Shown piece by piece: positions 44,479 to 54,359 of a stretch of DNA of 64,000 nucleotides. The notes beneath the pieces were generated by a model. The model was not told the DNA's origin, searched no databases, and saw only the letters and a list, made by a program, of their open reading frames with translations. A program made the position numbers and the translations under genes. The stretch's first letter is position 1. Every line of letters starts with the position of its first letter. The DNA comes from Mesorhizobium sp. LMG 17147 (GTDB lineage Bacteria; Pseudomonadota; Alphaproteobacteria; Rhizobiales; Rhizobiaceae): contig NZ_JANCTC010000005.1 in the NCBI RefSeq assembly GCF_024297145.1, positions 248,001 through 312,000 on the forward strand. The letters are read 5' to 3'.

Positions 44479-45564
44479 TCAGTGCCCCGGTCGTGGCCTC
44501 GGCAGCGGAATGCCGAACTCGGGCGTCGCCATAAAGGCGTTCGCCGAGGCTGGAAGCGCTGCCGCGCCGGCTGCGAGCGTCGGCGGCGGCGAAGGCTCTG
44601 CCGCGGGAGCGGGTGCGGCCGCAACCGGCACGCCGTCGCCATAGTAGGTGACTGCTTCCGCCGAGGGCGGAGCCGGCGCGTCGAGCACGAACTGGCATTG
44701 CCTGGGCAGGTTCGCCATCGTCATCACGTCGCGTGCCTTCGGCTTGTCCGGGTTCTTGTTGGGACGCCACGGCTCCTCGGTGAACCACCAGGCCAGCGCC
44801 TGGTCGCAGCCATCGCCCGGCGCCGTCGCTTCCTGCGCCTTGCAGTCGGGTGACCCAGGCTGGCAGCCGATGCGAATGTGGAAGTGGTAGTCGTGGCCCC
44901 AGAACGGCCTGACCTTGCGCAACCAGCTACGGTCGCCTTTGACCGTGTCGCAGAGCTTCTTCTTGATCCCGGGATTGACCAGGATGCGCTCGACTTCGGG
45001 ATAGCTCGCGGCGCGCCTCAACAGCCGCGTATGCATCGGCGTCCACAGCCCGTCCTTCACCAGATGGGTCTTTTCGTCGACCATCAAGGTAGCGCTGATG
45101 TTTTCGCGCTCCTCGGCCGTGAGCTTGCGGTCGGGCATCGGCGTCAGCCAGATGTCGGCGTCGAGGCCGATCTGGTGCGAGGCATGGCCGGTCAGCATCG
45201 GACCGCCGCGCGGTTGCGAGATGTCGCCGATCAACAGGCCCGGCCAGCCGTCGGCAGCGGCATCGCGCGACAGCTTCTCGATCAGCGCGATCATTGCCGG
45301 ATGGCCCCAGCGGCGGTTGCGCGACGGTCGCATCACCTCCCAGTGCCGGCCGTCCAGGGGCAGGGCGACGCCGCCGGAAAAACAGCCTTTGGAATAGAAG
45401 CCGATCGATTGCGCTGCTGCGAGTGCCGGCAGCTTTTTGGCGCCGAACAGGTCCTTTGCCCGTTGCTCGGCGCTCCCTGGCTGCGTTGCAAGCGCCGCCA
45501 AGCTGGCGACGGCCAGTGCTGCCGTCAGCGGCAGCGTTTTGCCGGGCAAGACTCGCTTCAACAT
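44479..45564 (-). CDS. mepA: Penicillin-insensitive murein DD-endopeptidase
   Basis: Periplasmic zinc endopeptidase cutting D-Ala-meso-DAP crosslinks. 361 aa from MLKRVLPGKTLPLTAAL, with a signal peptide to about residue 32. Zinc ligands of the LAS fold are in TGHASHQIGLDADIWL (near 120) and GHDYHFHIRIGC (near 220). Cys residues GCQPGSPDC and DGCDQALAW may form disulfides. The final 80 residues are an Ala/Pro-rich tail, longer than in E. coli MepA. The frame is open 41 codons upstream but only this Met gives an export signal. Confidence 0.93.
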   Translation of the reverse strand: MLKRVLPGKTLPLTAALAVASLAALATQPGSAEQRAKDLFGAKKLPALAAAQSIGFYSKGCFSGGVALPLDGRHWEVMRPSRNRRWGHPAMIALIEKLSRDAAADGWPGLLIGDISQPRGGPMLTGHASHQIGLDADIWLTPMPDRKLTAEERENISATLMVDEKTHLVKDGLWTPMHTRLLRRAASYPEVERILVNPGIKKKLCDTVKGDRSWLRKVRPFWGHDYHFHIRIGCQPGSPDCKAQEATAPGDGCDQALAWWFTEEPWRPNKNPDKPKARDVMTMANLPRQCQFVLDAPAPPSAEAVTYYGDGVPVAAAPAPAAEPSPPPTLAAGAAALPASANAFMATPEFGIPLPRPRPGH

Positions 45565-45629
45565 TTTCCCCAAGCTGGACCCCTCCGCGATTTGAACCGC
45601 ATCATACCATAGCCCGCGCAACGTATCGA

Positions 45630-46538
45630 TCAGGACCGTTTCATCGGGCTGCGCGCCTCGCCGTCGCGCCAGTCGCCGCTCGCCCACATGGCATCGAGCG
45701 CCGAGCGGTAGTCGGGAAAGCGAAAGCCATAACCGGCCGCCTTGATTGCCGCGTTGGCGACACGCTTGTTCTCGCCATAGAAAGACCGCGCCATGGGCGA
45801 AAGTTGGGCGGCCTCAAACGGAATTTCGGGCGGCGGCTCGATGCCCATCAATTGGGCGGCATAGGCGACGACGTCCTGCGGCGGCGCCGGCAGGTCGTCG
45901 GTGATGTTGAAGATGCCGCCGCGATTGCCTTCGGCCAGATGCCAGAGCGCGCCGGCAATGTCGTCGCAATGGATGCGGTTGAACACCTGGCCCGGCTTGA
46001 CCAACCGCCGGGCGGTGCCGTTTTCCAGATTGACCAAGGCGTTGCGGCCTGGCCCATAAATGCCGGAAAGTCGCAGGATCGCCACCGGTCGGCCGACGTC
46101 GTGGCCCAGTTTCAGCCAATCCTGCTCGGCGGCAACCCTCATCGCTGATCGCTTCGATACTGGCCGGCATTCGGCGGCCTCGTCCACCCAATTGCCGCCA
46201 TGGTCGCCATAGACGCCGACGGTGGAGAGATAGGCGATCCATTCGAGCTCCGGCATGTTGGCCGCGATCTCCTCGCGGGCCGCGCCCAGCACCGGGTCGC
46301 CGGCCTCGTCCGGCGCGACCGAGACGACGAGATGGGTTGTCTTCCCAAGGGCATCGCCGATTTCGGAGGTCAGTGTGCCATCGAAACGCAGCGGCACGAT
46401 ACCGGCTTGCCGCAGCGCCGCGAATTTTTCCAGCGACCGTGTTGTACCGAAGATCGTTGTGTCGGCGTCTCTGTTGGCGCGGGCAAAGGCCTTGCCCGAA
46501 TAACCGGCGCCGAAGATGAAAATCTGCTTTTTTGTCAT
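45630..46538 (-). CDS. NAD(P)-dependent SDR-type epimerase/reductase
   Basis: 302 aa. Nucleotide motif [17 protein letters not shown] near residue 6 and [18 protein letters not shown] near 103, containing the YG of the extended-SDR family. [14 protein letters not shown] near 158 follows. Relatives (YeeZ-like) are annotated 'NAD(P)-dependent epimerase' without a known substrate. The ATG overlaps the queG stop (ATGA), so it is translated with queG. The frame extends 13 codons upstream inside queG. Confidence 0.85.
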   Translation of the reverse strand: MTKKQIFIFGAGYSGKAFARANRDADTTIFGTTRSLEKFAALRQAGIVPLRFDGTLTSEIGDALGKTTHLVVSVAPDEAGDPVLGAAREEIAANMPELEWIAYLSTVGVYGDHGGNWVDEAAECRPVSKRSAMRVAAEQDWLKLGHDVGRPVAILRLSGIYGPGRNALVNLENGTARRLVKPGQVFNRIHCDDIAGALWHLAEGNRGGIFNITDDLPAPPQDVVAYAAQLMGIEPPPEIPFEAAQLSPMARSFYGENKRVANAAIKAAGYGFRFPDYRSALDAMWASGDWRDGEARSPMKRS

Positions 46539-47695
46539 GTATGCGCCTCGATCGGCTTTGGCAGGGGCAGAAGCCATTCGCCTCTCACCGCCTCGTCATC
46601 TTCTGCCTGCAACGCGGCTGCGGCACGTTCGGCAAACTCCCGACCGGGCACCAGCCGCGACAGCGCCCATACCGCGGCTCCGCGAACCAGGGGCGAGGCG
46701 TCGTCGAGCAGCGCGCGAACGGCGCCGGCCAGCGACAAGTCCTGGGAATTGCCGGCCGCTATCAGCACGTTGCGGATAAAACGGTCGCGGCCGATGCGCT
46801 TGATCGGCGAGCCCGAAAAAAGCGTTCGGAAGGCAGTGTCGTCGAGACGCAGCAGCTCGGTGATCGGCGGTTCGCGCAAGTCCGCGCGGGCGGCAAGCTT
46901 TGCCTCCGAAGCGGCTTGGGCGAACTTGTTCCACGGGCAGGCGGCCAGGCAGTCGTCGCAGCCATAGATGCGATTGCCGATCTTTTCCCGGAACTCATGC
47001 GGGATCGGTCCTTTGTTCTCGATGGTGAGGTATGAAATGCAGCGCCGCGCATCGAGCCGGTAAGGCGCCGGAAAGGCGTCGGTCGGGCAGGCGTCGAGGC
47101 AGGCCCGGCAGGAGCCGCAATGATCGTTCTCAGGCGCGTCGGGCACCAGCTCGGCCGTCGTGAAGATGGTGCCGAGGAACAGCCAGGAGCCATGCGCGCG
47201 GCTAACCAGGTTGGTGTGCTTGCCTTGCCAGCCGAGACCGGCCGCCTCGGCCAGCGGCTTTTCCATCACCGGTGCGGTGTCGACAAACACTTTCACGTCA
47301 CCGCCGGCGCGCGCCACGATCTTGCCGGCGATCTCCTTCAGCCGGCCTTTCATCACGTCATGATAGTCGCGGTTCTGCGCATAGGCCGAGATCGCGCCGC
47401 GGTCGCGCTTCGCCAGCACCTCGCGTGGGTCGTGGTCGGGGCCGTAATTCATCGCCAGCACGATGATCGAGCGGACCTCTGGCCAAAGCGTCGTCGGTTT
47501 GCCTCGCCGCTCGAGCGTTTCGGCAATCCAGCCCATCGAGCCGTGAAAGCCGTCGGTAACGAATTCGGCCAGCCGCTCTGGTGCCTGCGGGATCGCATCG
47601 GGCGTGGTGACGGCAACGGCGTCGAAGCCGGCGTTCCGCGCCTCGCGGTCGATGAGCGCGCGCAGCTTTGCCGTATCAGAAATCGAGATCCGCAT
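46535..47695 (-). CDS. queG: Epoxyqueuosine reductase
   Basis: Cobalamin- and Fe-S-dependent last step of tRNA queuosine synthesis. 386 aa. The N-terminal cobalamin-binding part includes [13 protein letters not shown] and [22 protein letters not shown] near residue 137. Two 4Fe-4S clusters are bound by [12 protein letters not shown] near 194 and [14 protein letters not shown] near 245. A C-terminal HEAT-like segment ([20 protein letters not shown]) is typical. It overlaps the upstream GST gene by about 20 bases and the downstream SDR gene by four. Confidence 0.95.
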   Translation of the reverse strand: MRISISDTAKLRALIDREARNAGFDAVAVTTPDAIPQAPERLAEFVTDGFHGSMGWIAETLERRGKPTTLWPEVRSIIVLAMNYGPDHDPREVLAKRDRGAISAYAQNRDYHDVMKGRLKEIAGKIVARAGGDVKVFVDTAPVMEKPLAEAAGLGWQGKHTNLVSRAHGSWLFLGTIFTTAELVPDAPENDHCGSCRACLDACPTDAFPAPYRLDARRCISYLTIENKGPIPHEFREKIGNRIYGCDDCLAACPWNKFAQAASEAKLAARADLREPPITELLRLDDTAFRTLFSGSPIKRIGRDRFIRNVLIAAGNSQDLSLAGAVRALLDDASPLVRGAAVWALSRLVPGREFAERAAAALQAEDDEAVRGEWLLPLPKPIEAHT

Positions 47696-48368
47696 AATGT
47701 GACACCGGCGACAGGCCGCGCACCCGGTCGGACAGAAGCGGCCGGAACGAAGGCCGTGATTTCACCCTTGTATACCATTCGCGCGCGGCGCTGTGTTCGC
47801 GCCAGTCGATCTCGCCGAGATAGTCGAGCACCGACAGTGCCGCCGCCGCCGCGAGATCGGCATAGGTGACCTTGTTGCCGGCCAGCCAATGACGGGTGCC
47901 GGCCAGCCAGTTGGTGTATTTCATGTGCTGGCGGATATTGGCGCGGGCGGCGCGGATCGCCGCCGAATCGGGCGAGCCGCCGCCTGCCGTTTCCGGCATG
48001 ACCGGCTTCAGGACGCGCTCGCGCACCAGATGCCGGGTAACCTCGCTTTCCGCCTTGTTGAGGTACCAGTCGGTCAGCCGGCGGATTTCGGCGCGCTCCA
48101 TCGGATCCTCGGCGAACAGCCGCTTGTCGCGCTTGAGTACGCCGCGCGTCTCGTCGAGATATTCGGCGATGACCATCGCGCCGACGATCGGCACGTCGCC
48201 CTCGGCAAGCAGGATCGGCAGCGTGCCGGCCGGGTTCAGTGCCAGGAACTCCTTGCGCCGCGTCCACGGCTTTTCTTCGATCAGCGCCAGTTCCTCGGCA
48301 TACTCGCCAAAGGCGAGGCGGACGAAGCGGCAGCTGGCGAACATCGGATGGTGGAAAAGCGTCAGCAT
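47676..48368 (-). CDS. Glutathione S-transferase family protein
   Basis: 230 aa. Thioredoxin-like N-domain ([37 protein letters not shown] with the cis-Pro near residue 50; [11 protein letters not shown] with the Glu-x-x binding). All-alpha C-domain with [19 protein letters not shown]. The SCR motif at residues 12-14 may act as the catalytic Ser/Cys (beta/zeta-like classes). Immediately upstream of and overlapping queG, which suggests co-transcription but no clear functional link. Divergent from uppP. Confidence 0.88.
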   Translation of the reverse strand: MLTLFHHPMFASCRFVRLAFGEYAEELALIEEKPWTRRKEFLALNPAGTLPILLAEGDVPIVGAMVIAEYLDETRGVLKRDKRLFAEDPMERAEIRRLTDWYLNKAESEVTRHLVRERVLKPVMPETAGGGSPDSAAIRAARANIRQHMKYTNWLAGTRHWLAGNKVTYADLAAAAALSVLDYLGEIDWREHSAAREWYTRVKSRPSFRPLLSDRVRGLSPVSHYADLDF

Positions 48369-48529
48369 GGTCCCGCGATAATAGAGCGCACTGGCAAATC
48401 GCCGGCTGCGCCGGTAAGTCTTGGCCGCCCGATTCAGGGGCTGTCAGGGTGCTGCGACCTATAGGGGGAGTTCCGCGCCGTGACAAGCAAACCGTTTTCT
48501 CAAGCCCGCCCTCCAACGCCGAGGTTGCC

Positions 48530-49336
48530 ATGGAAAGCCAAACCGTAGTCGAAGCGCTGCTGCTCGGCATGCTCGAAGGCCTGACCGAGTTTATTCCGGT
48601 GTCTTCGACCGGTCATATCCTGCTCGCCGGCCATTTCCTCGGCTTTCATTCGACCGGCAAGGCCTTCGAGATCCTGATCCAGCTCGGCGCCATATTGGCG
48701 ATCCTCAGCGTCTATTTCCGCCGTCTCTGGAAGATGCTGCTCGAGCTGCCCTACGATCGGCTGACGCGGCATTTCGTCCTTGGCATTCTCATCGCATTCC
48801 TGCCGGCGGCCATTATCGGCGCACTGGCGCATGACTTCATCAAGACGGTGCTGTTCGAATCGCCGCGGCTGATCTGCATCATGCTGATGATCGGCGGTGT
48901 CATCCTGCTGCTGGTCGATCGCATGACGCCGAAGCCGTATTACCACGATGTCGAGCGGTTTCCGACCAGGCTTTATCTGCAGATCGGGCTGTTCCAGTGC
49001 TTGTCGCTAATCCCCGGCACGTCGCGTTCGGGCTCGACCATCGTCGGCGCGCTGCTGCTCGGCGTCGACAAGCGGTCGGCGGCGGAATTCTCTTTCTTCC
49101 TTGCCATCCCGACGATGGTCGGCGCCTTCGCCTTCGACCTGTTCAAGAACCGCAATGTGCTAAGCAGCGCCGACTTGCCCATCATCACGGTCGGCTTCGT
49201 TGCCGCCTTCGTCACCGCGCTAATCGTCGTGCGCTTCCTGCTCGACTACGTCTCGCGCCATGGCTACGCGCTGTTCGGCTGGTGGCGGCTGGTCGTCGGC
49301 ATCGTCGGGCTGACGGGGCTGGCAATCTGGGGGTGA
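48530..49336 (+). CDS. uppP: Undecaprenyl-diphosphatase (UppP/BacA)
   Basis: Dephosphorylates undecaprenyl pyrophosphate to recycle the cell-wall lipid carrier; overproduction gives bacitracin resistance. 268 aa and about eight hydrophobic segments. Two hallmark motifs: [14 protein letters not shown] near residue 17, and [20 protein letters not shown] near 158. The start ATG is 13 codons upstream of the first motif; the frame is open much further upstream, but in the spacer and the divergent GST gene. Inner membrane. Confidence 0.95.
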   Translation: MESQTVVEALLLGMLEGLTEFIPVSSTGHILLAGHFLGFHSTGKAFEILIQLGAILAILSVYFRRLWKMLLELPYDRLTRHFVLGILIAFLPAAIIGALAHDFIKTVLFESPRLICIMLMIGGVILLLVDRMTPKPYYHDVERFPTRLYLQIGLFQCLSLIPGTSRSGSTIVGALLLGVDKRSAAEFSFFLAIPTMVGAFAFDLFKNRNVLSSADLPIITVGFVAAFVTALIVVRFLLDYVSRHGYALFGWWRLVVGIVGLTGLAIWG

Positions 49337-49431
49337 GCCGGCGCGGATAGCGCAAATCCCAGCCGGAACTCTATTCTTGCCTGAAGCCGAGCCATACGAT
49401 CTTGTGGACGTATGGTTGGCAGGGGGAATGC

Positions 49432-50682
49432 GTGAGCGAAGTTCTTGACGCCCTCATTATTGGTGCCGGTCCGGCGGGACTCGGCGTCAGCTACTTCTTG
49501 AAACGGCAGGGCCGCGACCACCGTGTACTCGATCGAGGCCGGATTGGCGAAACGTGGCGAACGCAGCGATGGAACTCGTTTCGACTGAACTCGCCGACCA
49601 TCCGCTCCATCTTACCCGGTGATTCCTACGACGGCCCCGAGCCGTGGGGCGCGATAACCCACCACGAGTTCGTCGCATACCTCGAAGGCTATGCCGAGCG
49701 GCACCGCTTGCCGGTAAGCACTCAAACTCCGGTGCAAGAGCTGACCAGAGACGACGGGATCTTTCGCATCACCACGACGGACAGGGCATTTCTGGCGCGC
49801 ACTGTGGTGATCGCCACCGGCGACCAGAATCGGCAGGTCCGGCCACCAGGGTCGGCGGATTTGCCAACCGCAATTCGCCAAGTCGATTCCTCGGCCTATC
49901 GCAACCCGGCCGAGTTCGAGAGTGGCGCGGTGCTGGTGGTCGGAAGCGGCCAGTCGGGCGGCCAGATCGCCGAGGATCTGGCGTCGGCAGGACGTGTGGT
50001 CTTTTTGGCGACCAGCCGCAACGGCCGTTGGGTGCGGCGCTACCGCGGGGGCAACATACTCAAATGGCTGACGCTGTCCGGGTTTCTCGACGTTCCACGC
50101 AAGGAACTCGTCCTCCCCTCCGGCAAGCTGCAGGCCCGCGCGCTGGTCGGCGCGACCCACACGATCAGCCTGCAATCGCTGAGCGCGCAGGGCGTGGTGC
50201 TGCTCGGCCGCTTCAGGGGTGTGGAGAACGGCAACCTCGTCTTCGGCGACGAGCTCGACGACCATATGCGATTTGCCGACGAAGTCTCGGCGAATGCCAA
50301 GCGCCTGGTTGACGAGTACATCGAGCGCGCCGGCCTCGATGCGCCACCGGCCGAGGACGATCCGGCCGAGACGATTGAACCGCGCTTGCCCGATCCTCCG
50401 ATCCGCTCCCTCGACTGGACGGCGAGCGGCATCAGATCGGTGATCTGGTGCACGGGCTTCACCGGCGATTTCTCGTGGGTTCGGCTTCCCGGCGCGCTCG
50501 ATGCAGCCGGCCAGCCCGTCCACGAGGATGGCGTCGGTGCTGTTCCAGGTCTCTTTTTCGCCGGCCTCGATTTCGGATCGACGCGGAAGTCGGGCACCAT
50601 ACCGGCCATTCCAGAGGAGGCGGCCGCCATCGTGGAGCGACTTGTCCAAGCGCGAGCCGACTTGCCACGGAACGGCGTCTAA
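49432..50682 (+). CDS. Flavin-dependent monooxygenase-like FAD/NAD(P)-binding protein
   Basis: 416 aa from a GTG six bases after AGGGGGA. FAD motif ALIIGAGPAGLGVSYFLKR near residue 7, RWNSFRLNSP near 45, and the NAD(P) motif VLVVGSGQSGGQIAEDLA near 164. ATGDQNRQVRPP and the C-terminal GLFFAGLDFGSTRKSGTI complete the fold. Similar to YUCCA-type/Trk-type monooxygenases and to proteins annotated 'NAD(P)/FAD-dependent oxidoreductase'. Substrate unknown. It stands alone at the edge of a rearranged segment (50.7-52.5 kb). Confidence 0.87.
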   Translation: MSEVLDALIIGAGPAGLGVSYFLKRQGRDHRVLDRGRIGETWRTQRWNSFRLNSPTIRSILPGDSYDGPEPWGAITHHEFVAYLEGYAERHRLPVSTQTPVQELTRDDGIFRITTTDRAFLARTVVIATGDQNRQVRPPGSADLPTAIRQVDSSAYRNPAEFESGAVLVVGSGQSGGQIAEDLASAGRVVFLATSRNGRWVRRYRGGNILKWLTLSGFLDVPRKELVLPSGKLQARALVGATHTISLQSLSAQGVVLLGRFRGVENGNLVFGDELDDHMRFADEVSANAKRLVDEYIERAGLDAPPAEDDPAETIEPRLPDPPIRSLDWTASGIRSVIWCTGFTGDFSWVRLPGALDAAGQPVHEDGVGAVPGLFFAGLDFGSTRKSGTIPAIPEEAAAIVERLVQARADLPRNGV

Positions 50683-50764
50683 ACCAGCCGACGAACGCGG
50701 GTTCTTGAACTGCAAGAACATGACAGCTCTGGCGCGATCAAGACGACGCACGCTGCCTTTTATC

Positions 50765-50906
50765 GAAGCGCACCGGCAATTTTCCGTAGTCCGATTGGTG
50801 CGACAGCCAGAAGTCGCCGGCACCTTCGATACGGCGCTCCGATTCACGGCCGACTGCATCCATTTGCCTCTATCAGCGTGCGGCGGCCTTGACCTCGGCG
50901 CATCTT
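50765..50906 (-). pseudogene. Duplicated, decayed fragment of yraN
   Basis: About 140 bp closely resembling the middle-to-end part of the intact yraN gene (52560-52690 region) in the same orientation, roughly 85 percent identical by eye, with a small indel and several substitutions that break the frame. It has no start or conserved catalytic part. It lies at the other end of the segment carrying the metallothionein-like and NDUFA9-like genes, which suggests an insertion or partial duplication. The rest of the spacer 50683-51008 shows nothing recognisable. Confidence 0.75.
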
Positions 50907-51008
50907 GACCTCGGCTGGTCGTCGTCGTGCTGACAGCACTGGCCATATGGGATGAGCCGGCGCAGTCGTTCGGAATGGTCGACCTGGAGACGCCAAAAAT
51001 GAGGCGTG

Positions 51009-51245
51009 TCAAGGCGCGCGATCGGTCAGCGCGCTCGCGCCTTCCTCCGCGGCGCAATGTGCGCAGCAGTAGATGATGTCATCCTGTTCGACGCCATGTC
51101 CGATGATCCGGCATCCGCAATGCGGACACGTCGGAGCAAGTTTCTGGACCGCGCATTCGAAGCTGTCGAATGTGTAGGTCTCGTCGGCCATCGTCACGTT
51201 GAAAGCCTTGTCGTAGTCATTCCCGCATTGATCGCATCTGGCCAT
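51009..51245 (-). CDS. Small zinc-ribbon / prokaryotic metallothionein-like protein
   Basis: 78 aa from MARCDQCGNDYDKAFNV. Cys pairs CDQC, CPHCGC and YCCAHC plus His residues in CRIIGHGVE suggest two to three zinc sites. The end IIYCCAHCAAEEG resembles the YYCCEACA segment of cyanobacterial SmtA/BmtA metallothioneins. A metal-binding or sequestration role is inferred. The frame is open 13 codons upstream; the chosen ATG is preceded by GGAAAAGAAC and fits the domain start. Monocistronic, 87 bp from the NDUFA9-like gene. Confidence 0.8.
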   Translation of the reverse strand: MARCDQCGNDYDKAFNVTMADETYTFDSFECAVQKLAPTCPHCGCRIIGHGVEQDDIIYCCAHCAAEEGASALTDRAP

Positions 51246-51332
51246 GGTTCTTTTCCTTCTTTCACTGGCTCCAAGCTCGACCAACCTGTCGCGCGGCGAT
51301 AGGTTCCCGCCAGGATCAGGGGGCCGTCCTAG

Positions 51333-52304
51333 CTAAGGCGGAGACGAGCGCGAGCCTACGCCACGGCGCTGTTCGATCGCACGGATCACCTCGTCGATAC
51401 CCCGCGGCTCGATGTCGAGTTCCTTAAGGCCCGGCGCGTCGATTGCTGCCACATTGTCCTGACGCATGAGGTCGATCTGGTTGCGCGTTATGGGGGCAGC
51501 CGGGAGGAGTTCCGCGACGCCAGCCAAGGCGTTCCATACCGCAAACGGCACCGGCATCAGCTTGACGTGCGTATCGAGCTGTCGGGCGATCTCCCGAAGC
51601 AGTTCCTTATAGGTATAGATACGCGGGCCACCGAACTCGAATATGGATGAACCCTTGTGGCTTCGCCCGTCGATCAGCCGGCTCACTGCTTCTGCTACGT
51701 CTGCCACATAGACCGGCTGAAGCCGTGTGCCTCCATCGCCGAACAGCGGATAGACCGGCAGGAGGCGTATCAGCCTCACAATGGTCGTCAGGAAAGCGTC
51801 GTCAGGTCCGGTCATGACGGCGGGACGCACAATGAAAGCGCCGGGAAATGCGCTTTCCACGGCACCTTCTCCGCGCCCACGCGCCCTTATGTAATTCGAA
51901 TCCGATTGAGGATCGGAGCCGATCCCTGAAATCTGGACGAACTGGTCGATCGCGCGGTCGTGCGACGCGGCAGCGAGATCGCCCGCGGCTTTCACATGCA
52001 CGCGTTCAAAGGTCTGGACGCCCTGCTCGACGTAAAGACTGACGGCATTCACGACCGCCCGCGATCCGGTAATAGCCGACCGGATCGAGGACGCATCCGT
52101 TATATCCGCCTCGACTGCTTCGGGCATCCTTCTAATCGAGGAGAAGACCAGGGCCACGCGAGCCGGATGGCGAGATGCGGCGCGCACCGTGAAACCTCTT
52201 TCGAGGAGCCGCTTCACGATCCTGCGCCCGAGAAAGCCAGTTCCGCCGAACACGGTGACGATCCGTTCCGGGTTGAGATCGTCGGGATCCATTTGCCTCG
52301 CCAT
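51333..52304 (-). CDS. NDUFA9-like NAD(P)H-binding SDR protein
   Basis: 323 aa. N-terminal Rossmann motif VTVFGGTGFLGRRIVKRLLERG near residue 16. DLAAASHDRAIDQFVQISGIG near 106 and RPAVMTGPDDAFLTTIVRLI near 150 are typical of the complex I NDUFA9 subunit family, atypical SDRs lacking the catalytic Tyr-x3-Lys. In Rhizobiales a relative often sits next to uppP, as here with one gene between. AAAGGG precedes the ATG. An open frame continues 20 codons upstream. Role unknown; stabilising respiratory complexes is a guess by homology. Confidence 0.83.
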   Translation of the reverse strand: MARQMDPDDLNPERIVTVFGGTGFLGRRIVKRLLERGFTVRAASRHPARVALVFSSIRRMPEAVEADITDASSIRSAITGSRAVVNAVSLYVEQGVQTFERVHVKAAGDLAAASHDRAIDQFVQISGIGSDPQSDSNYIRARGRGEGAVESAFPGAFIVRPAVMTGPDDAFLTTIVRLIRLLPVYPLFGDGGTRLQPVYVADVAEAVSRLIDGRSHKGSSIFEFGGPRIYTYKELLREIARQLDTHVKLMPVPFAVWNALAGVAELLPAAPITRNQIDLMRQDNVAAIDAPGLKELDIEPRGIDEVIRAIEQRRGVGSRSSPP

Positions 52305-52496
52305 CCCTTTGTCCTCGCATAGCTGCCACGAGGACTGCCCTGGCCGGCATTTGAACCAGCCCATCGAACATCAGGACGATTGAGGAACAACGCAGGAACG
52401 CTTTTGTTCCAGTCAGCGCTGGGGGGACGCTTGACAGATCGGCAAACCATGATCTGAACCGCAGGCGCAGCAAAACGGCCCCACTTCGAGAATGGC

Positions 52497-52874
52497 CTAG
52501 TTTCGCCCGTAAAACACATTCTCGACATGCACCGGCCAGCGCCACGGCAGCACCGCCACCATGTCGAAGCGCACCGATAATTTTCCGTAATCGGATTGGC
52601 GCGACAGCCAGAAATCGGCGGCGCCTTCGATGCGGTGCTCCGATTCACGACCGACGGCTTCCATTGCCTCCATCAGCGTGCGGCGCGCCTTGACCTCGAC
52701 GATCAGCACCAGATCGCCACGCCGCGCGATCAGGTCGATCTCGCCGAACCTGGTGCGGTGGCGGCGGGCAAGAATTCGGTAGCCTTTCAGCATCAGCGCC
52801 GCCGCCGCCAGCCATTCGCCGTGATGGCCGCGCCGATAGGCCTTTTGCCGGCTGGCGCTTGGCCGTTCAGCCAT
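52497..52874 (-). CDS. yraN: YraN family protein (UPF0102, nuclease-like fold)
   Basis: 125 aa. [20 protein letters not shown] near residue 20, then [26 protein letters not shown], the conserved Glu-Asp-Glu-x-Lys arrangement of a restriction-endonuclease-like fold. No activity is established for the family. The start lies eight bases before the rsmI stop, the usual rsmI-yraN coupling in proteobacteria. The frame is open further upstream inside rsmI. A decayed copy of its 3' part is located at 50.8 kb. Confidence 0.92.
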   Translation of the reverse strand: MAERPSASRQKAYRRGHHGEWLAAAALMLKGYRILARRHRTRFGEIDLIARRGDLVLIVEVKARRTLMEAMEAVGRESEHRIEGAADFWLSRQSDYGKLSVRFDMVAVLPWRWPVHVENVFYGRN

Positions 52875-53793
52875 CGCCGTCTCCGCCGGCCCCGGCTCTT
52901 CCAGCATTCTTGAGGTCGAGCAGCCGACGATAGAGCGTCTGCTTCTGGCCACCCGTCATCTTGGCGGCTTCCGCCGCTGCCTTGGAGGCCGGCATTTCGG
53001 CGGCGAGCGAAAGCAGCAGCCGGTCGATGTCTTCTGGCTCATCAGCGACCGCATCGGCCGGGCCGACGCAGATGACGATTTCACCCTTGGGCGTATCGGC
53101 TCCCGCATAATGGCCGGCGAGCGATTGCAGGGTGCCGGTCCGCATCTCCTCGAAAGTCTTGGTCAGCTCGCGGCCGATCGCCGCCTTGCGGGCACCGCCC
53201 AGCACCTCGACCATGGCACTGAGCGTCTCGGCCAGCCGGCGCGGCGATTCGAAGAAGATCAACGTTGCCGGCACCGCCTTCAGCTCTTCCAGCCGCGTCA
53301 GCCGCTGCCCGGTCTTCACCGGCAGGAAGCCGGCAAACAGAAACGCGTCCGAGGGCAGGCCGGATGCCGTCAAAGCGGCAAGTGCTGCTGATGGGCCGGG
53401 GATCGGCACGACACGAATGCCGCGTTCCAGCGCCTCACCGACCAGCCGGTAGCCGGGGTCGGAGATGAGCGGCGTGCCGGCATCCGAGATCAGCGCTACG
53501 CTTTGGCCGGCCAGCAGCGCCGCGATCAGCTTCGGTCCGGCCTCGCCGGCATTGTGCTCGTGGTAGGCGGTGGTGCGGCGGCGGATGCCGTAGCGGTCGA
53601 GCAGCACGCGGCTGACGCGTGTGTCCTCGCAAGCGACGATATCGGCGGCGGCGAGCGTTTCCAGCGCGCGCAGCGTGATGTCGGCGAGATTGCCGATAGG
53701 CGTCGCGACCAGGTAGAGCGCCGGCTCGAGCGGCCGGGCGGCGATTTCGGTCTGCCCGACCACATAACTGCGTTTGGCCGATTCGCCGGTCAC
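52867..53793 (-). CDS. rsmI: 16S rRNA (cytidine(1402)-2'-O)-methyltransferase
   Basis: Methylates the 2'-hydroxyl of C1402 in 16S rRNA. 308 aa from the GTG giving (M)[15 protein letters not shown]-binding tetrapyrrole-methylase fold: [20 protein letters not shown] near residue 27, [17 protein letters not shown] near 54, [18 protein letters not shown] near 99 and [18 protein letters not shown] near 128. GGAG is about nine bases upstream. An ATG 40 codons further upstream is open but the extra residues look non-coding. Coupled to yraN downstream. Confidence 0.94.
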   Translation of the reverse strand: MTGESAKRSYVVGQTEIAARPLEPALYLVATPIGNLADITLRALETLAAADIVACEDTRVSRVLLDRYGIRRRTTAYHEHNAGEAGPKLIAALLAGQSVALISDAGTPLISDPGYRLVGEALERGIRVVPIPGPSAALAALTASGLPSDAFLFAGFLPVKTGQRLTRLEELKAVPATLIFFESPRRLAETLSAMVEVLGGARKAAIGRELTKTFEEMRTGTLQSLAGHYAGADTPKGEIVICVGPADAVADEPEDIDRLLLSLAAEMPASKAAAEAAKMTGGQKQTLYRRLLDLKNAGRAGAGGDGDG

Positions 53794-53969
53794 CTGCACA
53801 ACTCCGTTCGACCCTGTTTGGCACGGCTCACGCTTGCTTGCAAAAGCCTGGGTTGCAAAGGCCCGGGTTCCAAAAGGGATGCCGACGTGAACCAGCCGCC
53901 ATGCCTTCGCCATAGTAGGGAACGAAACCGTTGCCGGCGAATTTTACACCTGATCTCGGGAGGAGCAGG

Positions 53970-54155
53970 ATGAACAGCCTGACCATACAGGACGTTTTCG
54001 AACCCTACTATGCCGGCCGCAAACGCTTCGCCCTGCCATGCGACAAGAGCCTGCCTGCCGAAGCCGCAGATGGCAGAGCCAAGAAGCCGCGTGCACGCCA
54101 GCGATCGGCCGAGGGCAAGCCCGCAAACGAAACCGACCGCAAGATGGAGCACTGA
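53970..54155 (+). CDS. Small basic protein, unknown
   Basis: 61 aa starting MNSLTIQDVFEPYYAGRKRF with an excellent ribosome site (GGGAGGAGCAGG). The C-terminal half is rich in Lys, Arg and Ala. No domain recognised. Divergent from rsmI, at the place where many proteobacteria carry a penicillin-binding-protein activator gene. An ATG-like upstream start (53931) is less likely. Confidence 0.55.
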   Translation: MNSLTIQDVFEPYYAGRKRFALPCDKSLPAEAADGRAKKPRARQRSAEGKPANETDRKMEH

Positions 54156-54162
54156 CCGGACG

Positions 54163-54348
54163 ATGCCCAATCGCTTCGACATTTTCATCACCCGCCTCGA
54201 AACAAAAAGCGCCCGCGATGGCGCAGCGTCACATTCCACAGACGACCAGCACCATGCCTCACGCGACAAAAGCGAGATCAAGCCGGCCCGTTCCGGAGAG
54301 ACCAGCGAAAAAGATCGCGCCAAACACCGCCACAAGCACGAGGCTTGA
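54163..54348 (+). CDS. Possible small charged protein, unknown
   Basis: 61 codons, MPNRFDIFITRLETKSARDG followed by a low-complexity tail of His, Lys, Arg, Asp and Ser. It starts seven bases after the preceding small gene, equal in length. The ribosome site is weak. It could be a co-transcribed small protein or a chance frame. Confidence 0.35.
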   Translation: MPNRFDIFITRLETKSARDGAASHSTDDQHHASRDKSEIKPARSGETSEKDRAKHRHKHEA

Positions 54349-54359
54349 CCCCGCAAACC

